Source: Luteimonas padinae
GTDB lineage: Bacteria > Pseudomonadota > Gammaproteobacteria > Xanthomonadales > Xanthomonadaceae
Reading direction: 5' to 3'
NCBI RefSeq assembly: GCF_014652935.1
Contig: NZ_BMZT01000003.1
Coordinates: forward strand, 62,001-126,000
Length of the DNA: 64,000 nucleotides
Shown here: positions 51,864-60,680 of the stretch, piece by piece
Position numbering within the stretch: the first letter of the stretch is position 1
Layout: each line of letters begins with the position of its first letter
Position numbers and translations under genes: made by a program
Notes under the pieces: model-generated
The model's database searches: none
What the model was told of the DNA's origin: nothing
Seen by the model: only the letters and a program-made list of their open reading frames with translations

Positions 51864-53297
51864 ATGTCCGATACCCGGACCTTCGAGGCCCTCGGGCTCT
51901 CGTCCGCGCTGCTGCGCACGCTCGAAACGAGCGGCTATACCATTCCCACCCCGATCCAGGAACAGGCGATCCCGCTGGTCCTGGCCGGCCATGACGTGCT
52001 GGGCGCCGCCCAGACCGGCACCGGCAAGACCGCCGCCTTCGGCCTGCCGATGCTGCAGCGCCTGTCGAAGGAGACCCCGCCCAAGGGCCCGCGCAAGCCG
52101 CGCGCCCTGGTGCTGGTGCCGACCCGCGAGCTGGCGGTGCAGGTTGCCGACAGTCTCAAGGAATATGGCCGCCACCTGCGCATGAACGTCACCACCATTT
52201 TCGGCGGCGCCGGCATGCAGCCGCAGATCGACAACCTCCGCCGCGGCGTCGACATCCTCGTCGCCTGTCCGGGGCGCCTGCTCGACCACATGGACGCCGG
52301 CCACGCCAAGCTCGACGCGGTCGAGGTGCTGGTGCTGGACGAGGCCGACCGCATGCTGGACATGGGCTTCCTGCCGCAGATGAAGCGGATCATGGGCCGC
52401 GTGCCGAAGCAGCGGCAGACGCTGCTGTTCTCGGCCACGTTCGAGGCGCGCATCAAGGCGCTGGCGCTGGAGTACATGCAGTCGCCGAAGCAGGTCGAGG
52501 TGGCCGCGCAGAACACCATCGCCGAGACCATCGTGCACCGCGCGCACCCGGTCGATTCGGCCAGCAAGCGCGACCTGCTGGTCGACATCCTGTCCGCGCG
52601 CCACACCGACCAGGTGCTGGTGTTCGGCAAGACCAAGCACGGCTGCAACCGCCTCGCCGAACAACTCGAAAAGTCCGGTCTGCCGGCGGTGGCGATCCAC
52701 GGCAACAAGAGCCAGGCGCAGCGGCAGAAGGCGCTGGACGCGTTCAAGGCCGGTCGTGCCCGCATCCTGGTCGCGACCGACGTCGCCGCGCGTGGACTCG
52801 ACATCCCGAACCTGCCGCTGGTGATCAACCACGACCTGCCGATGGTGGCCGAGGACTACGTGCACCGCATCGGCCGCACCGGCCGCGCCGGCGCGACCGG
52901 CGAGGCGCTGTCGCTGGTGTCGCCGGAAGAGGGCGCGCTGCTCAACCAGATCCAGAAGATGCTGAAGGCCGAGATCCGCATGGACGTGGTGGCCGGCTAC
53001 GAGCCGAGCCGCCCGATCCGCCTGGACGCGCCGATGCCGCCGCAGGGCGGACGCGGGCAGCGGCCGGCCGGCCAGCGTGCCGGTGGCCAGCGCCGCGGTC
53101 CGCCGCAGGCCGCGGGCGACCAGCGCGCTGGCGAGCAGCGTCCGAGCCGTGCCGCAGGCAAGCCGGCGCATCGCCAGGGCGGGCACGGCAAGGCCCAGCC
53201 GCCGGCGGCGCAGGCGCATGCCGGGCCGAAGGCACCGGGTGCGCGTGGCCGTGGCAGCCGCGGGCGCGGCGGCCGGGGACGTTCGACGGGGAGCTGA
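51864..53297 (+). CDS. rhlE: DEAD-box RNA helicase, RhlE-like
   Basis: 477 aa. Motifs in order: F and Q motif (FEALGLSS, TPIQEQAIP), I AQTGTGKT, Ia PTRELAVQ, II DEAD, III SAT, IV VFGKTKH, V ATDVAARGLDIP, VI HRIGRTGRAG. The C-terminal 90 residues are a Gly/Arg/Gln-rich disordered tail (GGRGQRPAGQRAGGQRRG), typical of RhlE proteins and used for RNA binding. Role in ribosome assembly or RNA turnover by family analogy. Divergent from the antiporter gene; converges on the kinase gene with only 5 bases between stops. Confidence 0.93.
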   Translation: MSDTRTFEALGLSSALLRTLETSGYTIPTPIQEQAIPLVLAGHDVLGAAQTGTGKTAAFGLPMLQRLSKETPPKGPRKPRALVLVPTRELAVQVADSLKEYGRHLRMNVTTIFGGAGMQPQIDNLRRGVDILVACPGRLLDHMDAGHAKLDAVEVLVLDEADRMLDMGFLPQMKRIMGRVPKQRQTLLFSATFEARIKALALEYMQSPKQVEVAAQNTIAETIVHRAHPVDSASKRDLLVDILSARHTDQVLVFGKTKHGCNRLAEQLEKSGLPAVAIHGNKSQAQRQKALDAFKAGRARILVATDVAARGLDIPNLPLVINHDLPMVAEDYVHRIGRTGRAGATGEALSLVSPEEGALLNQIQKMLKAEIRMDVVAGYEPSRPIRLDAPMPPQGGRGQRPAGQRAGGQRRGPPQAAGDQRAGEQRPSRAAGKPAHRQGGHGKAQPPAAQAHAGPKAPGARGRGSRGRGGRGRSTGS

Positions 53298-53302
53298 GCC
53301 GC

Positions 53303-55372
53303 TCAGCCGCCGCCGAGGTCGCGGACCAGCCGGAAGCCGACGTCGTCGAAGCCACGGTCGGCTTCGCGGCCGTCGGTCGTGGCGGATTCGTCGCGCCAGC
53401 TGGTCCCGCTGGCCACTCGCTGTTCGCAGCTGCCGCTGCAGTCGACGTTCCATTCCGCGATGCGGCGCGACCCGCCGGCCGCGGGCAGGCGCGTCCATTC
53501 GGTGGACGTGGCCAGGCGATACGCGATTCCGTCCCGCTGGCCCAGCCACTGGGCGTAGGCGCGCGCGTCATCCCATGACACGCAGACCGCGGGGTCGCCG
53601 CCCTTCTGTTCGAAGCCGGGGTTGCGCCAGTTGCGCGGCGCCACCACCCGCAGCAGGGAAGCCCGCTCGCGGCAGCGCGCGGGCGCGCGGCCGGTCGCGT
53701 CGGCGAAGGCCGCGAACTCGTCGCGGCTGACCGGCCGGCGCATCGCGCCCAGGCGGATCCCGCCCTGCTGCACCAGCACCATGTCCACGCCCTTGCCGCC
53801 AAGGCGCTCGCCGGGGAGGGGAATGGCGCGCGCGCGCCGCTCGAGCTTCGCCAGTGCCGGGGCGTCCAGCCCCATCCGGCGCGCGGCTTCGATGGCGTCG
53901 AGCGCGTCGGCGCGGTCGTAGTCGGTGGTTGCCCGGTCCACGCGCGCGGACACCACCTTGCCCACGCCCGCCATCAGCGCGCGCAGCGCGTCGCCATCGG
54001 CGCGCGAGGTACGCGAGGCCAACTGGCTGGCCTGCATGACCGCGGTGCGCGCCTCATCGGTCTCGCCGCGGGCGAAGGCGCGCTCGGCCCGGGCGCCGAG
54101 CGCCGCGATCAGGGCGTCGATCGCGGGACCGAGCCGGAGGTGGCCGGCGTCCGCCTGCCAGGCGTTGAGCAGGCTGGTGTAGGCGTTGTCGCCGGCGGGT
54201 GCCGACAGGCGACCCGCACGCATCTGGCGTTCGGCCGTCACCAGCCAGCGCTCGGCATCCGAGGCCGGCGCCGCGCGCAGCATGGCGTCTTCGGGGCTGC
54301 CGGGCAGCGGCGCCGATCGCGGCGCCAGCGGCGGGCTGGCCGAGCCGCCCCGGTCGGCCTCGCCTGCCCGGCCGGCGTCGTCGGCGGCCCGGTAGAAGGC
54401 GGACGCTCCATCGCGGCCGTGCAGCCAGGTGCCCGCGGCGATGGCCGCGACCGCGACCAGACCGACGCCGGCCCAGGCCGGGGCCGGCAGTCGGCGCAGG
54501 CGTTCGCCCAGGCCGGTGACGGCGCCGCGCAGTCCGCCGTGGCGGCGCGCCGGGATGTGCTCCAGCGCCTCGAGCATCTGCGTGGCGTCGGCAAAGCGGC
54601 GGCCGGGCGCCTTGGCCAGCGCCCGGTCGATGAAGGGCTGCCAGTGGCGCAGCGCCGGCGGCAGGCGCGGGATCGGGTCCTGCACGTGCATCACCGCCAT
54701 CGACAGCGCGTCGGCGGCGTTGTACGGCAGGCTGCCGACCAGCATCTCCCAGGCCAGCACGCCGACGCTGTAGAGGTCGGCGCGCGCGTCCACGCCTTCG
54801 CCGCGGGCCTGCTCGGGCGGCATGTAGGCGGTGCTGCCCACGGCCAGGCCGGCGGTGGTCACGCGCGACCCGTAGCCGCGGCGCAGAGCGATGCCGAAGT
54901 CGGCCAGCAGCGGCCGGCCGCTGTCGTCGAACAGCACGTTCTCGGCCTTGACGTCGCGATGTACGACGCCGCGCGCGTGCGCGTACTGCAGCGCCGACAG
55001 CAGGCTGCGCAGGATCCCGCGCACCGCGTCCTCGTTGCCGCGCAGGTCGCGCTGGCCGAGGTGGCCGCGCGGCAGGTAGGGCATGGCGTAGTAGGGCAGG
55101 CCCTCGGTGGTCCGGCCGACGTCGTGGATGCCGACGATGTTGGGATGGTCGAGGCGGGCGATGGTGCGCGCCTCGTTCTCGAAGCGCCGGCGGCTGACCT
55201 CGTCGGACAGCGCCTCGGGCAGCATCACCTTGATCGCCACCTCGCGCCCGAGCGAGAGCTGCTCGCCAAGGTAGATCGTCGACATCCCGCCGGCGCCGAC
55301 GACACGCGCGAGCCGGTAGCCGCGGATCTCCGGCATCGGCTCGTCGATACGGCTTGGATTGTCCTGCGTCAT
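53303..55372 (-). CDS. Membrane Ser/Thr protein kinase with C-terminal FGE/sulfatase-modifying-like domain
   Basis: 689 aa. Hanks-type kinase at about 15-275: glycine loop VGAGGMSTIYLGEQ, catalytic Lys48 in VAIKVM, HRDVKAEN (Asp140), DFG (Asp158), and APE-like MPPEQAR. One membrane helix (about 298-317, APAWAGVGLVAVAAIAAGTW) puts the rest outside the cytoplasm. Residues about 555-689 form a formylglycine-generating-enzyme-like fold: VDMVLVQQGGIRLGAM, AVCVSWDDARAYAQWLG, YRLATSTEW, FDDVGFRLVRD. The FGE part is short and probably a ligand-binding rather than catalytic domain. A cytoplasmic kinase with an external sensor is the likely architecture. ATG 55372 is preferred over upstream in-frame codons because it starts MTQDNPSRIDEPMPEIRGYR. 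Confidence 0.9.
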   Translation of the reverse strand: MTQDNPSRIDEPMPEIRGYRLARVVGAGGMSTIYLGEQLSLGREVAIKVMLPEALSDEVSRRRFENEARTIARLDHPNIVGIHDVGRTTEGLPYYAMPYLPRGHLGQRDLRGNEDAVRGILRSLLSALQYAHARGVVHRDVKAENVLFDDSGRPLLADFGIALRRGYGSRVTTAGLAVGSTAYMPPEQARGEGVDARADLYSVGVLAWEMLVGSLPYNAADALSMAVMHVQDPIPRLPPALRHWQPFIDRALAKAPGRRFADATQMLEALEHIPARRHGGLRGAVTGLGERLRRLPAPAWAGVGLVAVAAIAAGTWLHGRDGASAFYRAADDAGRAGEADRGGSASPPLAPRSAPLPGSPEDAMLRAAPASDAERWLVTAERQMRAGRLSAPAGDNAYTSLLNAWQADAGHLRLGPAIDALIAALGARAERAFARGETDEARTAVMQASQLASRTSRADGDALRALMAGVGKVVSARVDRATTDYDRADALDAIEAARRMGLDAPALAKLERRARAIPLPGERLGGKGVDMVLVQQGGIRLGAMRRPVSRDEFAAFADATGRAPARCRERASLLRVVAPRNWRNPGFEQKGGDPAVCVSWDDARAYAQWLGQRDGIAYRLATSTEWTRLPAAGGSRRIAEWNVDCSGSCEQRVASGTSWRDESATTDGREADRGFDDVGFRLVRDLGGG

Positions 55373-55445
55373 CCCGGCCCCCCTGAGGCGACGTCGAGGA
55401 TAGCGGTCCGGGCCCTGAATGGGATGAAGGCCATTGCGACGCCGG

Positions 55446-55733
55446 TCACGCGCCGGCGCTTTCGACCCTGCGGTCCGGCTTGCGGCGGACGTAGACCTGC
55501 TTGCGGACCGCGGCCACCACGTCGCCCTCGGCATCGACGACGTCGGTATCGAACCAGTGCAGGTGCTTCGCGCCGCCCGCGGTCGCCGCGCGCATGGCGT
55601 CGATCACGTCGTCGCCCAGGTCGAAGCTTGCGTGCACCGTGCCGCGGCCCGGCTTCAGGAAGCGGATCTCCGCGGCCTGGTCCCAGACGTAGTAGTCGCG
55701 GCCCAGCGCATGCATCGTCAGCAGCATCCAGAA
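55446..55733 (-). pseudogene. DUF4442 (hotdog thioesterase-like) gene, 5' part lost
   Basis: The remaining 95 codons read (FW)MLLTMHALGRDYYVWDQAA, EIRFLKPGRGTVHASFDL, DAMRAATAGGAKHLHWFDTDVVDAEGDVVA in part: the C-terminal two thirds of a DUF4442 protein, normally about 150 aa. The family's first 55-60 residues (the helix and strands that precede DPFxxMLL) are absent. Family-like sequence stops exactly at about 55733, where the base composition changes. An internal ATG at 55727 could still start a 93-aa fragment. I infer that an insertion removed or displaced the 5' end. Confidence 0.85.
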
Positions 55734-56066
55734 CTTTTGGGGCGTTGGTAATAGTTACATGTAATTTGAGAGCGGAAAATGGCTACTTCTGGCGAAGTAA
55801 CGGTTTCGCGGATCCCTCTGGGTCTGCTCGTCCAACGGTAGGGCCGTCCAACGCCGGAGCATTTTTTGCTTGCGGCGGGGTGTGCGGCACTTCTTGATAC
55901 CACGCCAAGCTCGAGATCGATTCCGGGACGATGCCCGCTCCTCACTAACGCCGCCGGCACCCTAGAATCCGAGCATGGCCTGCCCATGCGATGAAGTCAC
56001 CCTTGGCCGGCTGAGTGGGCCTTTACTTGGAAAACTGGCTATTTTCCGCGTGCGGGAGAACATGAG

Positions 56067-56627
56067 ATGGCGATCTTTCCCAAGTCCGAGGCCGAGCTTC
56101 GTCAGGAGCAGCGGAAAATCTATATTGCCAGCGGCGCCGCGTTCCTCTCATGCGCGGCAGTCCTGGGCGCAGCGCACTTCCTCCTGCCGCGCATCATTGA
56201 GTTCCCGGCCGACGGACTGGAATCGCGACTCACCTTCCTAGCCGGGGCCAACCTGCTCCTCGTCATGTGGGTCTTGATCGGCGTGGGGATGGTCGCGAGG
56301 GGAAGGCGCCACTCCGCCGACGACATCGGCGGCTCGGCCTACTCGCGCCCGAGTCCGAAGATCGCGGTCGCGGCCGCCTTTCTCCAGAACACGCTCGAGC
56401 AGTTCGTGATCGCGGCATTCTCGCTGTCCGCGCTCCTGATGCTGCTGGGTGCTCCAGCGATGCCGTTCATCGCTGCATCCGTACTGCTGTTCGGCGTCGG
56501 CCGTATCAGTTTCCTGCTGGGGTATCCGAAAGGAGCCGGTGGACGCGCCTTCGGCATGGCGGTGACCCTGCTCCCGAGCCTTGCGGCTTTCGTGCTGGCG
56601 ATCGCGTTCATGATCGCCCGTCTCTGA
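56067..56627 (+). CDS. MAPEG family membrane protein
   Basis: 186 aa, four hydrophobic segments (about 20-40, 58-80, 105-135, 150-185). The central FLQNTLEQFVIAAFSLSALL matches the MAPEG signature (a bundle of membrane enzymes related to microsomal glutathione S-transferases and leukotriene synthases); the later FGVGRISFLLGYPKGAGGR fits the last helix pair. The bacterial function is generally unknown; detoxification by thiol conjugation is a guess. Codon use is less GC-extreme than in the genes left of 55.7 kb, consistent with transfer. Confidence 0.78.
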   Translation: MAIFPKSEAELRQEQRKIYIASGAAFLSCAAVLGAAHFLLPRIIEFPADGLESRLTFLAGANLLLVMWVLIGVGMVARGRRHSADDIGGSAYSRPSPKIAVAAAFLQNTLEQFVIAAFSLSALLMLLGAPAMPFIAASVLLFGVGRISFLLGYPKGAGGRAFGMAVTLLPSLAAFVLAIAFMIARL

Positions 56628-56646
56628 CGCGATGCTCGTGACGGAC

Positions 56647-57450
56647 TTAGCTCGCCATGAACCAGTGCAGATCGGCGGTCTTGAGCAGATCCCTGGTGAC
56701 ACCGCCGAGCACGCGCTCTGCGAGCGGCCCGCGACCATAGGCGCCGGTGACGACGAGATCCGCCTCCTTCCGCAGCGCGTGGCAGACCAGATCCGCACTG
56801 ACGCCTTCCTCCGACTGGGGCAGATGCGCGTAGCTCGCTGTTACGCCATGCCGCTGCAGGTGATCGACGACTGTTTCGAGCCGCGTGGCTTTCACCTCAT
56901 CGCCTACACCGACAATGACGACCTCGTCGGCTCGGACCAGGATCGGCAATGCCGCATGGAGGGCGCGTCGCGCCTGCGGGCAATCCTTCCACCCAACGAC
57001 AACCCTGGAAAAGCGGTCTGTCGCCTCGCGTTCGCCCAGCCGCAACACGGGAGCGCCCGAGTTGAGCGCAAGCGCCGCGGGTTCCGCAACGACGTTGCCA
57101 TTGCCCGCGGAAACGCCGGTGATGAGGAGATCGGCCGTCAGGAGGTGATCGACCAGCACGGTCGCCGGGTCGCCGATGCCAGAGCACCATTCGGTATCCA
57201 CCGTAGCGGCTGAGAAGACGCGATCGAAAGCGCTGCGGGATGAGGCGATCGCCTGCTGCAGTTCGCGGGTCAGCGCCTGGCTTCCGAACCTGCCTCCGCC
57301 AAGCACGTCCGAAACGGTCGTGCCCGGCCATGCATAGGCAACGACGAACAGCCTTGCTGCATATGCGGACGCCATGTCGCGTGCCAGTTCGAGGGTGCGC
57401 GAGATGTCCTCCCTGGGGCTGGCATCTACGACAATGTCATGAAAGCTCAT
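56647..57450 (-). CDS. Universal stress protein, tandem UspA domains
   Basis: 267 aa; start MSFHDIVVDASPREDISRTL at ATG 57450. Two Usp repeats of about 130 residues. The second contains the nucleotide-binding-like signature TGAYGRGPLAERVLGGVTRDLL (quoted in part: GAYGRGPLAERVLGG). Cytoplasmic stress protein; exact role unknown. It follows the DUF411 and ATPase genes on the same strand, with 88 bases between it and DUF411. Confidence 0.88.
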   Translation of the reverse strand: MSFHDIVVDASPREDISRTLELARDMASAYAARLFVVAYAWPGTTVSDVLGGGRFGSQALTRELQQAIASSRSAFDRVFSAATVDTEWCSGIGDPATVLVDHLLTADLLITGVSAGNGNVVAEPAALALNSGAPVLRLGEREATDRFSRVVVGWKDCPQARRALHAALPILVRADEVVIVGVGDEVKATRLETVVDHLQRHGVTASYAHLPQSEEGVSADLVCHALRKEADLVVTGAYGRGPLAERVLGGVTRDLLKTADLHWFMAS

Positions 57451-57538
57451 GCGTTGCCTCCCGTCCTGCTGCAGCACCGGATCCGCCTCCCTGGAACGAC
57501 CCACGGACATTCCGTGCGACCAGCATGTCCTCTGCCTT

Positions 57539-58048
57539 TTAGGGGTGTCGACTGAATTCCCGCACGCTGCCGTCCTTCAGGATCAGCGACACCGTGTAGG
57601 GCTGGACGATGCCTTGCGGGTGCTCCATGCCCGGCGACCCGATGGGCATGCCGGGAACCGCCAGCCCTCTGGCGTCAGGCCGCTCGCGCAGCAGGGGGCG
57701 TATGTCTTCGGCAGGGACGTGGCCTTCGACGAAGTAATCGCCGACCTGGGCGGTATGGCAGGAGCCCATCGAGGACGGCACGCCGGCCGCCGCCTTGATG
57801 GTTGCCATGTCCTCGACGTTCTTCTCGACGACGTTGAAACCGGCCCGCCTCATGTGATCGGCCCAGACGCCGCAGCAGCCGCAGGAAGGGTGCTTGTGCA
57901 CGGTCAGCAGCGGAAGTTCGGCGCCCCGCTCGAGCGTCGGCGCAGGCGTCACCTGCTGGCCGCTGGCGACGGTGAATTGGGCGACCGCGCTGGACGTCAT
58001 CGCCAGCAAAGAGAGCAGCGCAATGCAAAGGGGGATCCGATGTGTCAT
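57539..58048 (-). CDS. DUF411 periplasmic metal-binding protein
   Basis: 169 aa. Signal peptide (about 1-23, IALLSLLAMTSSAVA). Mature motif VHKHPSCGCCGVWADHMRRAG holds the CGCC cysteine cluster of DUF411 (quoted in part: HPSCGCCGVW), followed by PSSMGSCHTAQVGDYFVEGHVP and MPIGSPGME. DUF411 proteins accompany copper and other metal resistance genes and probably bind metal in the periplasm. It is 55 bases downstream of the ATPase gene and likely in the same operon. Confidence 0.93.
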   Translation of the reverse strand: MTHRIPLCIALLSLLAMTSSAVAQFTVASGQQVTPAPTLERGAELPLLTVHKHPSCGCCGVWADHMRRAGFNVVEKNVEDMATIKAAAGVPSSMGSCHTAQVGDYFVEGHVPAEDIRPLLRERPDARGLAVPGMPIGSPGMEHPQGIVQPYTVSLILKDGSVREFSRHP

Positions 58049-58103
58049 GACCGTTTCATCCGAAAAAGCGTTGCCGCGCAACAGGGCATGAGACTTGTAG
58101 GGC

Positions 58104-60602
58104 TCATGCGACGCGCGGGTCGCGATACGCCAGCAACCGGAGCGCATTGAACACCACAAGCAGTGTAGACCCCTCGTGGATCGCCACGGCCGGGCCGATG
58201 CCCAGGCCGAAGATCGTCGCGGGCACCAGGAAGGCGACGATGCCGAGGCTGACAAACACGTTCTGCCGGATCACGCCGCGCGTGTGCCGGCTGAGGCCGA
58301 CGGCGAACGGCAGATGGCGCAGATCGTCGGCCATCAGCGCGACGTCTGCCGTCTCCAGCGCGACGTCGGAACCGGCGGCGCCCATCGCGATGCCGACCGT
58401 GGCGTTGGCCATCGCCGGTGCGTCGTTCACGCCGTCGCCGACCATGGCCACCTTGTCCTGCTCTCGCAGTTTGCGGATGGCCTCGACCTTGTCCTCGGGC
58501 ATCAGGTCGCCCCAGGCCTCGTCCAGGCCCACTTCCGAGGCGATCGCATCGGCGACCCGCTGGTGGTCGCCGGAGATCATGATCATGCGCGTGATGCCGA
58601 GTGCGCGCAGTGCCTGCAGCGCCTCGGGTGCGCCCTCGCGCGCGGTGTCGAGCAGGCCGATGGCGCCCAGGTCGCGCTCACCCTGCCTGACCACCATCGA
58701 GGTGCGTCCGGCCTCGCGCAGTTGCGCGATGGCGGCCGCCGCCGATTCGCCCAGCGCCGCGACGCCGTCGGCGCCGAACATCTCGGCCTTGCCGATCCAC
58801 ACCGTCTCGCCGCCGAGCGTGGCGGTCACGCCACGGCCGATGAGGTTCTCCAGGCCGCTGGCGGACGGGATGTCGCGCTCGCCCAGCCGCTCGCGGCCAT
58901 CCCGGGCGATGGCCGCGGCCAGCGGATGGTCGCTGAGCGACTCGACCGCGATCGCGACGGTGAGCAGTTCCTCTTCCGTCACCCCATCGACGGTGATGAC
59001 ATCGGTGATGCGCGGACGGCCTTCGGTCAGGGTGCCGGTCTTGTCGAAGGCCATGGCGTTGAATGAGCCGAGTTCCTCCAGCGGCGCGCCCCCCTTGATC
59101 AGCACGCCGCCGCGCGCCGCGCGGGCGATACCCGACAGCACCGCGCTGGGCGTGGCGATCGCGAGCGCGCAGGGGCTGGCCGCCACCAGCACCGCCATTG
59201 CGCGATAGAAGCTGTCTCGGAAGGGCTCGTCGACGACCACCCAAGCGAACAGCAGCAGGACCGCCAATCCCAGCACCGCGGGCACGAAGATGCGCTCGAA
59301 CCGGTCTGTGAAGCGCTGCGTCGGCGACTTGCGCGTCTCGGCCTCGCTGACCATCTTGACCACGCGCGCGAGGGCCGAATCGCTGGACTTGCGTGTGACC
59401 TCGATCTCGATCGCGCCGCTGCCGTTGATGGTGCCGGCGAATACGCGCGAGGCGGCATCGACGCCGTCGGGTCGCACGCGTGCCGTCGCGGGATCGTCCA
59501 CCGGCCGCTTGTCGACCGGGATGCTCTCGCCGGTCACCGGCGCCTGGTTCACGCTGGAGGTGCCGAGTACGAGGAAGCCGTCGGCCGGCATCCGCTCGTT
59601 GGGCTTCACGAGCACCACGTCGCCGACGACGAGATCCTCGACTGCGATCTCCTGTACCTGTCCGTCGCGGCGTACCACGGCGGTGTCGGGCGCCAGCTCG
59701 GCCAAGGCCTCGATGGCGCGCTTGGCGCGGCCCATGGCGTAGTGTTCGAGCGCATGCCCGAGGCTGAACAGGAATAGCAGCAGCGCGCCCTCGGCCCAGG
59801 AACCGAGCGCCGCGGCGCCAGCGGCCGCGACCAGCATCAGCGTGTCGATCTCGAAGCGTTTCAGCTTCAAATTGTCGAATGCCTCGCGAAGCGTGTAGAC
59901 GCCGCCGAAGAAGTACGCGCCAACGTAGCAGGCCAGCGGCAGCCACCCCGGCGCACCTGTGAAGAACTTTTCCACCAGGAAGCCGGTGAGGAGCAAGGCG
60001 CCGCAGACCAGCGAGAAGATCAATTCGGTATTCGGACCCAGCAAGCCGCCGTGCGCATGCGCCTTTCCATCCTTGCCATGCGCATGGCCGCTGCCCTCGC
60101 GATGCGCATGGGCCGCCCCGTCTTCGCCGTGCGTGTGTTGATCGTCGTCCATGGTCTTGACCGGAACGACCTGCATCCCGGCCAGGACCTTCAGGATGCG
60201 TTCTTCCGAGACCTCTCGGCGGTCGTACTCGACATGGACGAAGCCGGCCGCGCTGGCTTCGGCTTCCAGCACTCCCCAGAGCGATTTGAGTTGCTCGGCA
60301 ACGGTGCGCGCACGGCGCTGGTGGCCGATCCCCTTCACCTCCCACAGGGCATGACCGTAGCGCTCGCTGATCGCCGCGCCCGCGCTTTCGACAACCTCGC
60401 GAATGCGGGCGAGCGGTACGACATCCGGGTTGTAGTGCACGCACATCTGTGCCGGCGCACCGTCAGAGCCCGGGCGCAGGTGTACCTGCTCGATCCCGTT
60501 GCGTCCCTCCAAATCGTCGATCAGCCGCTTGACACAGGCATCGGCCTCGTCAGGCACGTGGGGCAGGAGGATCTGAAGGTCGATGCGCAGCTTCTCGGTC
60601 AT
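58104..60602 (-). CDS. P1B-type heavy-metal efflux ATPase (P1B-4-like, SPC motif)
   Basis: 832 aa. Exports metal ions using ATP. Two N-terminal ferredoxin-like domains (about 1-75 and 80-150) lack the usual CxxC metal site; then a His-rich linker (HTHGEDGAAHAHREG, HAHGKDGKAHAHGG). Transport core: membrane motif ASPCALAIATPSA, phosphorylation motif FDKTGTLTEG, TGES loop (VTGESIPVDK), nucleotide site SDHPLA, MVGDGVNDAPAMA, and last helices HEGSTLLVVFNAL. SPC together with HEGST is the signature of the P1B-4 group (Co, Zn, Cd, Ni or Fe). The exact metal cannot be read from sequence. Confidence 0.92.
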   Translation of the reverse strand: MTEKLRIDLQILLPHVPDEADACVKRLIDDLEGRNGIEQVHLRPGSDGAPAQMCVHYNPDVVPLARIREVVESAGAAISERYGHALWEVKGIGHQRRARTVAEQLKSLWGVLEAEASAAGFVHVEYDRREVSEERILKVLAGMQVVPVKTMDDDQHTHGEDGAAHAHREGSGHAHGKDGKAHAHGGLLGPNTELIFSLVCGALLLTGFLVEKFFTGAPGWLPLACYVGAYFFGGVYTLREAFDNLKLKRFEIDTLMLVAAAGAAALGSWAEGALLLFLFSLGHALEHYAMGRAKRAIEALAELAPDTAVVRRDGQVQEIAVEDLVVGDVVLVKPNERMPADGFLVLGTSSVNQAPVTGESIPVDKRPVDDPATARVRPDGVDAASRVFAGTINGSGAIEIEVTRKSSDSALARVVKMVSEAETRKSPTQRFTDRFERIFVPAVLGLAVLLLFAWVVVDEPFRDSFYRAMAVLVAASPCALAIATPSAVLSGIARAARGGVLIKGGAPLEELGSFNAMAFDKTGTLTEGRPRITDVITVDGVTEEELLTVAIAVESLSDHPLAAAIARDGRERLGERDIPSASGLENLIGRGVTATLGGETVWIGKAEMFGADGVAALGESAAAAIAQLREAGRTSMVVRQGERDLGAIGLLDTAREGAPEALQALRALGITRMIMISGDHQRVADAIASEVGLDEAWGDLMPEDKVEAIRKLREQDKVAMVGDGVNDAPAMANATVGIAMGAAGSDVALETADVALMADDLRHLPFAVGLSRHTRGVIRQNVFVSLGIVAFLVPATIFGLGIGPAVAIHEGSTLLVVFNALRLLAYRDPRVA

Positions 60603-60680
60603 TGTCGTTTTCCCCAGGTATTAAGGGCTACGGGTGTGCTTGTCCGTTGACGCGCATGCCGGATCTGCCAACCAGCAGGC

